In this document: piece after piece, positions 1 to 11,000 of the stretch
How the letters are laid out: each line of letters starts with the position of its first letter
Numbering within the stretch: the first letter of the stretch is position 1
Source: Hanleya hanleyi
Taxonomy: Eukaryota > Mollusca > Polyplacophora > Lepidopleurida > Hanleyidae
NCBI GenBank assembly: GCA_036873755.1
Contig: JAVTVY010019451.1
Span: 1-64,000, forward strand
Direction: 5' to 3'
DNA: 64,000 bases
Program-made: the position numbers and the translations under genes
Notes under the pieces: generated by a model
Database searches by the model: none
Seen by the model: only the letters and a program-made list of their open reading frames with translations
What the model was told of the DNA's origin: nothing

Positions 1-1859
1 AGATGCAGTTTACATTGTTTTTGTCACACACACATGCTGAATCATCTACAAAAAAATCCTTTATAGTACTAATACGTTGATGACATTATTTTATTTAAAA
101 AAATACAATGGGTTCTCGCAATACCAAACCCCTGTTAGTTACTTTTGAATTTCCTGTCACATTAAATCAAGGACAGCATTTGCTTCAATTTTGCTATCAA
201 ATCATTCTATTCCACATCATATGATTTACACTGAAGCTTTAGTTGAGTTCCTAAAGTTTGTGTGCACACTGTATCAATTTCCTGAATTGAATTAAATTTC
301 TGACCTTGTTGTTTCAGTGTGGCATGTAGTTGTCAGTGTGGTTGTTTCATGTACAGGGAGCTTTCCATGACCATGTCGGAACGTTTACCACTACCCTCGA
401 GCATTTCCCCATCCTGGGGCAACGAACCCCACCCTCTATATCCAAAACTAACCCTCACCCTCCCTCATATATTGCATTCGAGCTTATGTATCGAATATAT
501 CTGGGCAGAAAGATGAAATTTGTGTGTAGTCTGCATTGTTGGTATAATTCTGCTACCCCTCAATGAATTGCAACCTCAAAAGGGCTCGATTTATTAGGCG
601 GAGCCTCATGTTTTAATTCTAGATAACTTATAAGTGGACTGACTCATGCTTCATTTGATAACGCAGAAAACATAGAGAATGGCCCTTATTTCGAAGCATA
701 TTCATGGAAAAATCGTATAAATCGTATTTAACTTTTTCTTATATTCTAACTACTTGAAGATAATCACGATGTCTATCAAACTATTCTCAGCTGGAAGACT
801 TTTAAAGGAATTCCCATCTCTTATTCTAGGAGAGGAAGATAACCTACTATAGTATGTCCATTTTAATTAGTCATGTAGTTTGAAGGTTGTCAAAAATCAG
901 TAGTAAGCTCTGCATCATTTTTCATTTTCTCAGTGTGTATAACAAACTGAACTCTACAAAATCACTACCATTACACCATGATATTGTTAATATGTCACAG
1001 TTGAAATAACTTAGTAATTCTCCCCATATTTAAACTCCAGTACAGTTTTTTTTATGTAGGGCCTACCGGGGCTCAATAACATAGGTGTTCGAGTTGACAA
1101 TGGTAATTGATGCTGTATAAGTAGTAATAACAGGCAGTCCATGTTTTGTGTCAATGTTACTGAAACTTGGCAATATGATAATTAATCAATCAAAACCCTA
1201 AAATTTTCTCTGAGATGTGATAAACAGTATGCCAAGTTAAATACCAGTACCATGATATGTACTGATGATTTAACTGGACAGTTTTGAAGATTTTAATGCA
1301 TTCAGAAGGACCTAACCTGATTACAGAGTAATTAGAGCATTTCTACAAAGTAGATGTTCTTACGTTTTCATGATTAATGGGATCCCCCGCTGCAGTGACA
1401 TGATCATAAGGCAGCAGTTTTGGCAACTAATTTTGGGAATTTTTTTATAAAATAGAAATTTATCAATTTGAATGAAGGAATGTTGTATGTTGATATGATT
1501 GGTTTATTCCTGAACATTAATATAATATCGCTGAAACCGTTTTGTTGTAGCAAAAATGGCCGTTCTTGAAAGAGAAATTTGCTGTCACTAATTCAAACGT
1601 GCATGTCTCTGAAAGCATTACTTTATGTTAAACTTTCTGTTGTATTTCCCTATGTTTGGGAAATTTGTCTGGCTATGTTTTCGTAGATTTTGTTCATGAT
1701 GATGTGCTGTGCTATCCATGAGCATGGGTAAATCTTTGTATCATTTATTTTGAATGACAAGTTACATTTCATGTCGATCTCATGTGATTAAGGGAGGATT
1801 CCCCCAGAAGGAGGTATCTTTTGAGTACCAATATTAAAAATTACATATGAAATAAATGG
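1..1859. other. Non-coding flank, probably intron or 5' flank of the SCPx gene
   Basis: I find no convincing exon here. Bases about 370-605 match a repeat that recurs at 43260-43830 (shared stretches near the 'catatattgc' and 'ggtataattctgc' motifs). Bases about 610-860 match the interior of the TTAA-flanked MITE at 31350-31785 but lack its ends. The rest is AT-rich sequence in which I see nothing. The missing first SCPx exons must lie upstream of base 1, so this stretch is probably intron; that is inference. Confidence 0.5.
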
Positions 1860-1995
1860 TTATTTGCGCTGAAAACTTACATCACTTCCACTATATGCAT
1901 TCCTTGTTCTACATGGAATCACTCAGTAAGAATTCAAAATAACACAGTTCTGTCACGCTCATGCTCACACCCATACTTCCTTCTTGTTTTACTGA
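1860..1995 (+). repeat. Left inverted terminal repeat of DIRS element 1
   Basis: This begins TTATTTGCGCTGAAAACTTA and is repeated in inverse orientation at 7208-7342. Shared blocks include the 'cacttccactatatgcat' segment and the 'catgctcacacccatact' segment. The outer 40 bases are also complemented at 7080-7120. Confidence 0.9.
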
Positions 1996-2135
1996 CCGTA
2001 CATCAAGGAGGCCATTTTGTTCAGCTCCGTGAAATCAATCATTTCTAGCGAAATCACTACAGTTGGATTACCTCAAGATGTCTGATATTCTGCAAGAAGT
2101 CCTTTGGGAAGTATTCTTTATGATTATCAAGCATT

Positions 2136-2525
2136 ATGGCCGCAAATATGTCTCAGATGTCATGTGTTTCATGCGGAGGTGACAAGCCCGTCTATGACCT
2201 ACATTCAACCTGTCCATCTTGTCACCAGGTCATTGTATGCACCTGGGATACTGTGTGTGATGAGTGTATTGTCTGGGCCCCAGGCCTATTTCAAGCCTAC
2301 CTTGCCGGGACACTGGCCTGTACTGATAATGCTAATGTGTCTCTAAATGTCACCGATTCTGAGACGTATGTAGCTCCATCTTCCCATTCAAGCATGAACG
2401 AGGTTGCTATGAGTCTTGTTGATGCGCCAGTCGGGGGGCCTACATTAGTCAGTTTATTGAACGTAAATAAAGATGAACAAGCGTCTCCACCTGCTCAAGT
2501 TTCTTCCTTTTCAGACCCAGGGTGA
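2136..2525 (+). CDS. Gag-like N-terminal zinc-finger ORF of DIRS element 1
   Basis: This is an open frame of 129 codons starting at the first ATG after the left terminal repeat. Its first 50 residues hold four Cys pairs: CVSC, CPSC, and a third cluster with C..C and DEC, with a His between the first and second pair. This CxxC/H spacing followed by a Trp recurs in the putative gag of DIRS elements and is repeated in DIRS element 3 at 34493. The C-terminal half is low-complexity, rich in Ser, Val and Asn. It overlaps the next frame, which starts at 2473. Function as a gag or nucleocapsid protein is inferred from position and Cys pattern only. Confidence 0.6.
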   Translation: MAANMSQMSCVSCGGDKPVYDLHSTCPSCHQVIVCTWDTVCDECIVWAPGLFQAYLAGTLACTDNANVSLNVTDSETYVAPSSHSSMNEVAMSLVDAPVGGPTLVSLLNVNKDEQASPPAQVSSFSDPG

Positions 2526-3936
2526 AGGTCAATCAGGTAAGAAAATGACCCGGATCGTTCAAGTGGAAGGGACTCTTGAAGATAAGGAAACCAGCACAAC
2601 TACGACAGTGGAGGTCGAGATTCCTATCGAGCGGATGCCTGTACACGATGGCGAAGGGAACCCAGTAACGGGTCCAGGCTAGGTATCGGAGAGCCAGTCA
2701 TTGCCGATCGCTCAATCGTTAATGTCTTATGATTATGAGTGTGAGAACTTAGGCAAATCTACGGAGGCGCCTAATACTAAATTTTCATTTGGACCCAGAT
2801 TTGCAAGATTGCCATTCTCAACCCCGTTGAGGCCTGGACTCTCCAGTCGCTCACTAACAAATATTAATCCAGTAACGACCGGTCTGTCTAACTTTTTCCA
2901 AACTACTTCTGGTTTCTCTGGTGGCCCTTCTCGCCCTCCTGCCGAGACATTGATGACTACGAGCCTTATGAGCCACCAGAGATTGAGGTTCCCGCAACAA
3001 CGCCAGATGGGTATGTACACAGGTACCTATAATATGCCAAGTTATTTGCCTGCCTCTGTGATACAGTATCAAGACTCTTCACAAGTAGGTCAAATTTTGA
3101 GGCATCCGGTTGCGAGAATGACTCGGCCCTTGCATGGCTTTACTCAATTTTCAACTTCCGGGGGTATTCATGGCACGGGACCTTCTTTGCTTCGGGCGAT
3201 GCATCCTCCTGTCCGAGCTTCCGGTTTACGACCTAGAGTAGCAGTTCACCGACCTTTACAGTGGCAATGCTCACGGCCATGTGTGAGGTCCCCGGGTGTA
3301 AACACACCCCGTCAGAACTGTACGGTTCACTCTCAAATTCTTTATCCTACTCTGGATGCTATTCTTGCTGAAATGGAACAGCAGAGACAGGAAATGAAGG
3401 CATTGAGAGAGGCTATGACCAGTCATTTCTCGGGCGGTATTGCACTGCGTTTAAGTTATACTGACCAGCCACGAAACCGGAAGCTAATCGGACGGGGGGC
3501 TATCTCTTCCAAGAGTCCTAACTGGCAGGAAGCCCAGGAGGCTATGGAAGTGGATAGGGACCAGTACGGTAGCTCAGAATATTACGAACCTACCAATACT
3601 GATCCGGATGCCCGCAAATATTATGATTTAATTGCGGGTATCTATGACTTATTCCCGAATATGCAGCTTCCAATCCCACATGTGGTAGCGATTACTAATA
3701 ATCTGGACTGGTTTCTTAAAGCCATTAAGGATGGTTTGTTTTCGTTGGCGGGCGCAGAAAGACAACAACAATTACAGAGAAGAAGGGCAAGGGGAGAGGC
3801 AAGCAGGCAATGCAGGATAAGTGATGTTTTGGGCCATACTGGGTGGCTTCCGATATGGCGGGAACACCGAAACATTACGTTTCCAGTCTTGCCACAACAA
3901 CATCTTCCGGTAGGGGGAAGACTTCAGTTGTTTTAG
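2473..3936 (+). pseudogene. Second gag-like frame of DIRS element 1, with one in-frame TAG
   Basis: One reading frame runs from the ATG at 2473 to the stop at 3936 with a single interruption, TAG at 2680-2682. Without it the frame would be about 488 codons. The region is Pro, Ser, Arg and Gln rich. It has a short charged helix-like segment around 3370-3420 (EMEQQRQEMKALREAMT), typical of coiled-coil assembly regions in gag proteins. It overlaps the start of the RT frame at 3843 by 94 bases. I recognise no enzymatic domain. The lone stop could be decay or a readthrough signal. Confidence 0.55.
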
Positions 3937-5517
3937 CAGAACTGGACAATAATTGGGTCGGAATCGTGGGTCATTCGAACTATAAGATACGGTTATTGCC
4001 TATCGTTCGACACGATTCCCCTTTCGTCTCGTATTCCCTTACGAGCGGCAATGTATCGGCAATACAATCCTCTGTGGACAAGCTGATAGAGAAGGTGTCT
4101 GTTATAGAGCTTCCGGTTTGGGACAAAACACCCGGGTTCTATTCACCGGTTTTTCTGGTCCCCAGAAAGACACGTCCGAGATGCGCATAGTTATCAACCT
4201 CAAGCGCCTCAACAAGGACTACCTTACTCCACCGCCACACTTCCGCATGGAGTCCTTCCGGTCCATCCGGTCGGTACTCAAGGAATTAAGGGATGCATAC
4301 CTTCATATCCCGATACATCCAGAGAACAGGAAGTACCGTACTTAAGATTCATAGTCGGCAAATGACGCTTCCAAATTCAAGTGCTCCCGTTCGGCCTTTC
4401 AACTTCCCCTTGGGTGTTTACACCAGTGGCACTATTCCTGCACAGTCTAGGTATAAAGTACCACTTTTATATCGACGACTCACTGCTAAGGAATGCCTGC
4501 AAAGAGCAGTTAATCCTAGACACTCAGTTTGTCTTAAGGATACTGACATCTCTGGGTTACCTCCCCATGAAGAGAAGTCAGAACTGACTCCGTCGCAAAG
4601 GCGCAGATTTCTTGGGGTGGAATACGATACGCTACTAGCTCTCACCAAACCCCCAGAAGATCGATTGCAGAAGATAACGACGAAGATACCTCAGTTCCTC
4701 AAGTTATCTCAGCCAGGGCTCTACACTTTGCTGCGATAATCGGCCTCTTGACGTCAACACAGGATGTAACACCAAGAGGGTGGTTGCAGCTTCGTCCCTA
4801 AATGATTTACTTCAATCATCAATGGGTCGAAGTGGAATCCGTGGATACCTGTCACGCCTCTTGCCAAACAGTACCTCCAATGGTGGCTGGATCCACCCAA
4901 CGTTATGCCTGGTGTGTCCCTACTTCCATTTCATCCAACAGATCATCTGTTCACGGACGCATCTATGGAAGGTTGGGGAGCCCAAGTCGATATCCAGGTT
5001 ATGGACAAACGAGAAATGCTGGCCATATCAACGTGTTGGTGTTTATGGCAGTGACACATGCCATCCGCACGTGGGGGAGCGTATTGACCGACAAGAACCT
5101 GCTGGTTGCTACGGACAACACATCAGTTGGGAAGATCTCCGCGATTACAAAGCCAAGCGGAAATCTTTTTTGGTCTGTGTTGGGACAACAACATATCAGT
5201 GTTGGCCAGGCACATCCTGGGAGTTCTGAATGTCTTGGCGGACTCGCTTTCATTACAGAATCAGATAATTCCCACAGAGTGGCATCTTCACCCAGCCATA
5301 CTAAAACAGATAGCTCATGTCATGATAGGAGATGCCACACATAGATCTGTTTGCCACTTGGCACAGCAATCTGCTGCCCCTGTTCATGTCTCCGGTTTCG
5401 GATCCGTTGGCATATGCAGTGGACACCCTATCATGCCTATCGCAGGACTGGTCAGGCATGGTAGCATGCGTTCCCTCCTCAAGCTTTCCTAGCGAAGGTA
5501 CTCCGGAAGATCCTTGA
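3843..5517 (+). pseudogene. Reverse transcriptase-RNase H of DIRS element 1, frameshifted
   Basis: RT blocks appear in order but in changing frames: the entry block with VFLVPRK (about 4150), MRIVINLKRLN (about 4185), AYLHIPIHPENRKY (about 4290), LPFGLSTSPWVFT (about 4385) and the catalytic FYIDD (about 4470). RNase H follows with HLFTDASMEGWGAQ (about 4945), REMLAI (about 5010) and LVATDNTS (about 5103). The C-terminal block IDLFATWHS (about 5340) is the usual end of DIRS RT-RH proteins. At least four frame changes make it non-functional as a single protein. The order RT-RH upstream of the recombinase is standard for DIRS elements. Confidence 0.85.
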
Positions 5518-6703
5518 ACACATGTGTGTCATTTACCTAATTGTTCCATGGTGGCCAGCAAGGCCGTGGTTTCCGGACTTACTGGATCTTCTGGTAGATG
5601 TACTGAGATGACTTCCGTTTTGGCGCAACCTATTACGCCAGCCCGGGACGTCAATATTCCACAGCCAGCCAGCTGTTCCACTACCACATGTGCAAGTGCT
5701 CAAGGGACAATTTGCTCAGGTGGAATTTTCTGCGGAAGTTGGGCGCCGAATGGTACAATCGATTCGACTGTCCTCTTCCGCTGTACATCAATGAAAGCGG
5801 GCAGTCTTTGATGTTTGGTGTGGAGAGAGGGATATCAATCCATCTAGAGCCACTATCCCTGAAGTAGCAGAGTTTATTTTGTACCTGTTCGAAGATAGGG
5901 GCCTGGTACCCGCTATGGTAGAAGGTTACAGAGCAGCCATCGCTCAGCCTATTCTTCTGGGTACTGGGATTAATCCTTCACTGATCCGAATTTGACTGTG
6001 CTTATCAAATCGTTCACGATTTCGGGTCAGTCAGTCACCCCGAAGTTGCCGATGTGGGACTCGGCCCTAGCATTTCGTCAATTAGGGGAGTCACCTTTCG
6101 AGCCAATAGAGTCAGTTGATCTCAAGATGTTATCTTACAAAACCTTGTTTTTGTTGGCTCTCGCCTTAGCAGCTCGTGTGTCAGAGCTGCATGCGCTCGA
6201 TAGGAAGAACGTCAGACACTCTAGGAACTGGAGCAACGTCATTCTCTCAACAGTTCCTGAGTTCGTGGCTAAGAATCAAGCTGTGTACGATACCATATTT
6301 CTAGAGTTCACAATTCCAGCCTTATCTGATTTCCTTTCGCCCGGTCTTGAATCAAACATGTTGATGTGTCCAGTTCGTGCACTTGTGTGTTTATGAATTG
6401 TACTGAAGATCGCAGGGCGGGTAGGAGGCACTTGTTAATCCCTTTCAATCCTAAAGCCACACAAGAAATAAGCAAAAATACTATCTCAAGTTGGTTCAAA
6501 AATACGATTCGACTAGCGTACTCCACGGCTACGGATAGACAAGCTGTGCTTGTAAATGTTTCTGGTCACGAGATTAGGGCACTAGTGGCATCATGGCCTT
6601 TGTGGACTAACAGTACAGTGACAGATATTATGAGGGCATACTACTGGAGTCAAATATGACGTTTGCCTCTTTCTACCTTCGTGACATGACGTTAGTATTG
6701 TGA
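5500..6703 (+). pseudogene. Tyrosine recombinase (DIRS YR), frameshifted but with catalytic residues visible
   Basis: The frame with EGYRAAIAQ (about 5920) is the core-binding region. The open frame 5992-6396 carries the first catalytic Arg in LAARVSELHAL (Arg codon near 6175). The frame 6366-6659 carries the H-x-x-R box GHEIRALVASW (His near 6567). The likely nucleophile Tyr lies in SFYLRDM (TAC at 6674-6676), in yet another frame that ends at TGA 6701-6703. All of the R..HxxR..Y set can be read, split by about three frame changes. The enzyme would integrate the circular DNA copy. Confidence 0.85.
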
Positions 6704-7079
6704 CGACCTCTACTCCATCGGCCCCCTAGTAACAGCACAGAGGGTTTCTATGGGACCGAGGCCAGCAAGGTAGCAAGATAAAGATCGGACGAACAGTTTT
6801 TATCCTGCTTTGTGGTGAGTCCATTTTCCTCTCGTTAATTCCCTTTCGGAAAAAAGGGGGGGGGGGGGTATGTTTGTGACTTGACCTAGAAGTTAGAGTA
6901 GCGACTGGGTTTCCTATATATCACAGGCATAACATATATGTTACTACGGTCGTGTGATCTCTTAGATCCTCAGTGAGGTAGATGATCTTTCATTTCTATT
7001 CTGACTAGTCACACTGCTCACTTTTATGGCTTTCCACGGTATGTATCAGTTTGCCCACCATCCTATCTGCGGCATTCTA
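6704..7079 (+). other. 3' untranslated part of DIRS element 1 with a purine/G run
   Basis: No coding frame is seen. An A-run followed by a long G-run sits at about 6850-6869. A similar A/G tract follows the recombinase in DIRS element 3 (38581-38597 and 39470-39489). Confidence 0.6.
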
Positions 7080-7176
7080 TGCATATAGTGGAAGTGAGGT
7101 AAGTTTTCAGTGCAAATAACTAGACAATTTTACAAGTAAATTTCTTGTTATTAAGCTAAAACTTACCTCACTTCCA
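7080..7176 (+). repeat. Internal complementary region of DIRS element 1
   Basis: The first part (ATGCATATAGTGGAAGTGAG and on to 7120) is the inverse of the left element end. The second part (about 7137-7176) is the inverse of the right element end including its unique extension at 7338-7358. The middle 16 bases match neither end. In DIRS1 such a segment is thought to template joining of the two ends into a circle. Confidence 0.85.
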
Positions 7177-7207
7177 GTGATGCTCACCCGCCTTCCCCTC
7201 TTAGCTC

Positions 7208-7358
7208 GGTAGAACAAGAAGAAAGTATGGGTGTGAGCATGCTCGTGACTAGCAAGGAGAGAACTGTGTTTTTTTGAATTTTTATTGATTCCATGTAGAA
7301 TCAGGGAATGCATATAGTGGAAGTGAGGTAAGTTTTAGCTTAATAACAAGAAATTTAC
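7208..7358 (-). repeat. Right inverted terminal repeat of DIRS element 1
   Basis: This is the inverse of 1860-1995 up to about 7342, followed by a 16-base extension (about 7343-7358) found again, inverted, only in the internal complementary region. That places the right border near 7358. Confidence 0.85.
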
Positions 7359-7957
7359 CCATGGCATTGGGTTTTAGGATTTCTGAATAATAGCAACTTG
7401 AAGCTGTGTATTTGTGCAAATGGTCTATTTTGAGATGTAAACCACATGTTTCTCTTTGTAAACATATGAAGCCATCCCATGGAACCTCCAGGGAATTACC
7501 TGGGGTATCATTATGCACACCCAAGTCATGGAAAGAATTATGGGTCGTCCTCAGATACATTGTCCTAAGAGTTGAATATCTGAGGCACCTGTGGGTTTTC
7601 CGATTGTAAAAGGGAATACGTACATGTAAGACCCAAATGTCATCATATGACTGGAATATTGTTGAAAGCAACGTCACAATTCTGCTCACTCAAACATTGT
7701 CTCACTCCACAAGCCTACATGTTGATATTGAAGGTAAATCTTCACACTTTATTTTTCAAACCAATGAACCACCAAAACTGTGTGTTTGCTTCTTGAACTA
7801 TGTTAAATGGAGACAATTTCTCCCCGCTTATAAAAATTAAATTATGTTTTACCCATGTATTCAGAGAAATGCTCTGTGTCTCACATAAGTTTTCATAAGC
7901 AAGTGGAGTTTTGTGGGTATGTGTATATTGTACCATGTTATTTTTACATTTAACCAG
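7359..7957. other. SCPx intron sequence
   Basis: AT-rich sequence between the DIRS border and the first visible SCPx exon. It ends in a pyrimidine-rich tract and AG at 7956-7957. I see no gene or recognisable repeat. Confidence 0.6.
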
Positions 7958-8021
7958 GTGAATAATAATTGTTCTACTGGCTCAACTGCATTAATAATGG
8001 CAAAACAGTTCATTCAAGGAG
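7958..8021 (+). CDS. SCP2: SCPx exon carrying the thiolase nucleophile Cys
   Basis: Encodes [20 protein letters not shown] and two bases more. The Cys in NNNC is the acyl-accepting nucleophile of the thiolase family. The acceptor is taaccag and the donor is gtaagc. The exon ends after the first base of a Gly codon, which 12332 completes. Confidence 0.93.
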
Positions 8022-11000
8022 GTAAGCACATGTGACTGACTTCATTAAAACTGATCCCACATTTCGTACATCATTTCATATCCGGATGCTTTTAAAGGGG
8101 TGACAAGTGGGGTATAAAAGTTTGTAATCATGCATTGGAAGATGTAGAGAATGATGTCTTGTAAACAGTGGTAGATAACTATTTTTGCAGTAAAAGTTGG
8201 GGTTGACAAAAGGAGATGATACGATAAGGTGGGAATTTGGCTCAGCTCGAAAAAAAAAAAGATGACATAAAAATAATTGTTTTAATGTAACGGCAAGAGA
8301 AAAAATATATGTACACAATATGTGAAAATTCTAGTTGGATAATTATGATTATAATTTATAGTTATGGCATGAAATTGTTATCCTCAGCATGTGCTATTTA
8401 ATGGAAAAAAAGGCGTAAATCGAGTGGTTCAAACACATTTAGACACGAAGGACCCTTGGACCAAAAAGATTTTGTAGCAGTAGCAGTGGAAATAAAATAT
8501 GCCCCCGCATAACACCAGGTTAAATGACGTTTTGGTCCAAGCAGTCCTTCTTATCTAAATGTGTGTGTGAATGACTCTATTTAGACCCTTTTTGACCAAA
8601 TAGCACATGCTGCACATTTCAATTACATGTTATAACTACAGTGAAACCTTGAACAACGACCCCTGGAAACACCAGAATCCCGTCAACACCCTGACCGACC
8701 AAAATCTTTGGTCCATTTTTCTTCTCATAAGTAAATGCCTATACCAAGACCCAGAAAACACCTGAACCTGTCTCCACCGGAACCAACTGTGTTTTACATG
8801 CAAAGCGATCTAAACAATGTTAGATACACAGTCTGCTGATTAACTCATTCACACCTTGGGAGACGGTGCACGGGTCAAAAGCTAATCCACTTACAGGCTT
8901 AAACTTATTACCAATCAATCAGTCAGTCAGTCAGGGTGTTGCATCTGTTATCTTTTTACTGTTAATTCCCCATTGTTTGTCCTTCTCAGTGCACTAAAAG
9001 CAAAAGCGAAAGAGAAAAATCCTTCTCTTCTTTGACAATGTCACATCCCATGATGACATCGTGCTAAGCCATGTGAAGCTAAAATTCCTCTCAACCAATA
9101 CCATGCATATAAGTTCTACAACCATTGGATCAGGGGATGATCAAGGCTTTAGGAAGCACCTACTGTATTCAAAAGTCTGCTGGCCAAAATTGATATGACT
9201 GAATCTCCTCAAACATCGATCAAGCAAATTACTGTTTTGGGCGCTGTTAATTGGATTGCACAGTCCTGAAACGAGACCTCGCCCACTACCATTGTAAAGA
9301 ATAAATCACTGATTGTTTTTGACATACGCATGTACAATGTAAATATGTACCTCAGTGCTACTGCTAAACTGTCCCACCCATGTGCCATTTTATTCACACT
9401 AGTGCTTCTTTTATTCACACTAGTGCTTCTTTTATTCACACTAGTGCTTCTTTTATTCACACTAGTGCTTCTTTTATTCACACTAGTGCTTCTTTTATTC
9501 ACACTAGTGCTTCTTTTCGTCACATAAAAGCATCATGTAAATATTTATAAATATGCAAAAACTGTAAACATAAACAATGTGTACTGAATATAATGACAAT
9601 CTATTTATTGTCAGTATCAAATAAAGCAGTATTTTTGCGACACAGTCAATGTTTTGCTTCCTTCCGTCAGTGCTGTTGTTGTTGAGTCAGTTCTCGCTCG
9701 TACGACCGCTGCTATCGTGACCCTGAGAAAACCGGCACACAGTCAAAACCAACATTTTTGCTCGGTTCCGTGGTGGGTCAGAATATCCATGTTTCACTGT
9801 ATAAGTATAACGTAATCGAGCTAGAACTTTCACATATTGTGTACATATATTTTCTCTTGCCGTTACATTATTAATCACAGTTATTTTTAAGACATTTTAT
9901 TTTTTTGATTTCAAAGCAGATGCTTTGGCTGAAAGCAATTTGAGCTGAAAAACTGATCCTGTGTCAGGTTTGAGAACTTTGATAAATGAATAAGGAATTG
10001 CAGGAAGAAGAAAGTGAGAATAATATACAATAGATGATTCTTCTGGATTTATGCACTAGTAGCCTGTTACATGAACCGCTTTTTATACGCCCGCCAAAAC
10101 GTGATGGTGGTTTCCGTCTGTGTGCCCGTCTGTCAGCCCTCATGTCTGGTCTGTATTGGGACAGTTTTCTATCTTCAGTTCAAATTTTTGGTGAGTGGAT
10201 ACCCTATGGGGAGACGATGTGTCGCGTACCAAAGTGAAGGTCGAGGTCAGAGGTCAAAGGTCACTGTGGCCTAAAAATCAGGAAATCATTGATCATGGAC
10301 AGTTTTCTATCTACAGTTCTAATTTTTGGCGAGTGGATTCCCTAGGGAGGGATGATGTGTTGCATACCAAATGGAGGTCAGAGGTCAAAGGTCAGTGTGA
10401 CCGAAAAATCAGGAAATTATTTGAAAGTTCCAATTTTTTTGTTAGTGGATTCAGTAGGGGAAATGAAGTGTTGCATACCAAAAATTAGGTCAAGATCAAA
10501 GGTCACTGTGACCCCCAAATCAGGAAATTATTAAAAATAACTTTTTTTGTGTCAGTGGATACATTAGGGGGACACGATGTGTCAGTACCAAAATCCAGGT
10601 CAAAGGTCAATGTCACTGTGACCCCAAAATCATGAAATTGTTAAAAATCACGATTTTCTGTGTCCATTGACATATTATGGGGAGATGATATGTCATGTAT
10701 CAAAATTTGGGTCAAGGTCAATAGTCAAGGTCACTGTGACCCCAGAATCAAGAAATTTTCAAAATTTATATTTATTTGTGTCAGTAGATACATTAGAGGG
10801 ACATGTGTCACATACCAAAATGTAGGTCAGTGTCAAAAGTCAAGGTCACTGTGACCTCAAAATCATGAAATTGTTAAAAATCATGATTTCTTGTGTCCAT
10901 TGATACATTGAAGGGAGACGATGTGTCATGTAGCAAAATTTAGGTCAAAGTCAATGTCACCCCAAAATTCGGAAATCATTAAACACAACTTTTTTGTGCC

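Larger units (their letters stand above)
1860..7358 (+). mobile_element. DIRS-type tyrosine-recombinase retrotransposon, nearly complete, decayed
   Basis: The element has the hallmark DIRS layout. It has inverted terminal repeats at 1860-1995 and 7208-7358, and a third segment at 7080-7176 complementary to both outer ends (internal complementary region). Between them, on the + strand, come a gag-like zinc-finger ORF, a long gag-like ORF, reverse transcriptase, RNase H and a tyrosine recombinase. Several frameshifts and stops break RT and recombinase, so this copy is probably non-autonomous. DIRS elements are thought to move through a circular DNA integrated by the recombinase, normally without target duplication; I see none. 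I could not recognise the methyltransferase domain found in some DIRS1 relatives. The element sits just upstream of the first visible SCPx exon. Confidence 0.9.

Noticed and set aside
319..566. Possible upstream SCPx exon after a tttcag acceptor
   Set aside because: The frames do not match the expected thiolase sequence, and the segment is part of a repeat seen again at 43260-43830.
5480..5760. DIRS methyltransferase domain between RNase H and recombinase
   Set aside because: There is no recognisable methyltransferase motif, and the space is too short unless overlapping frames are used.
9209..9523. Minus-strand frame with repeated NKRSTSV
   Set aside because: It is created by the 21-bp minisatellite inside a non-autonomous element.
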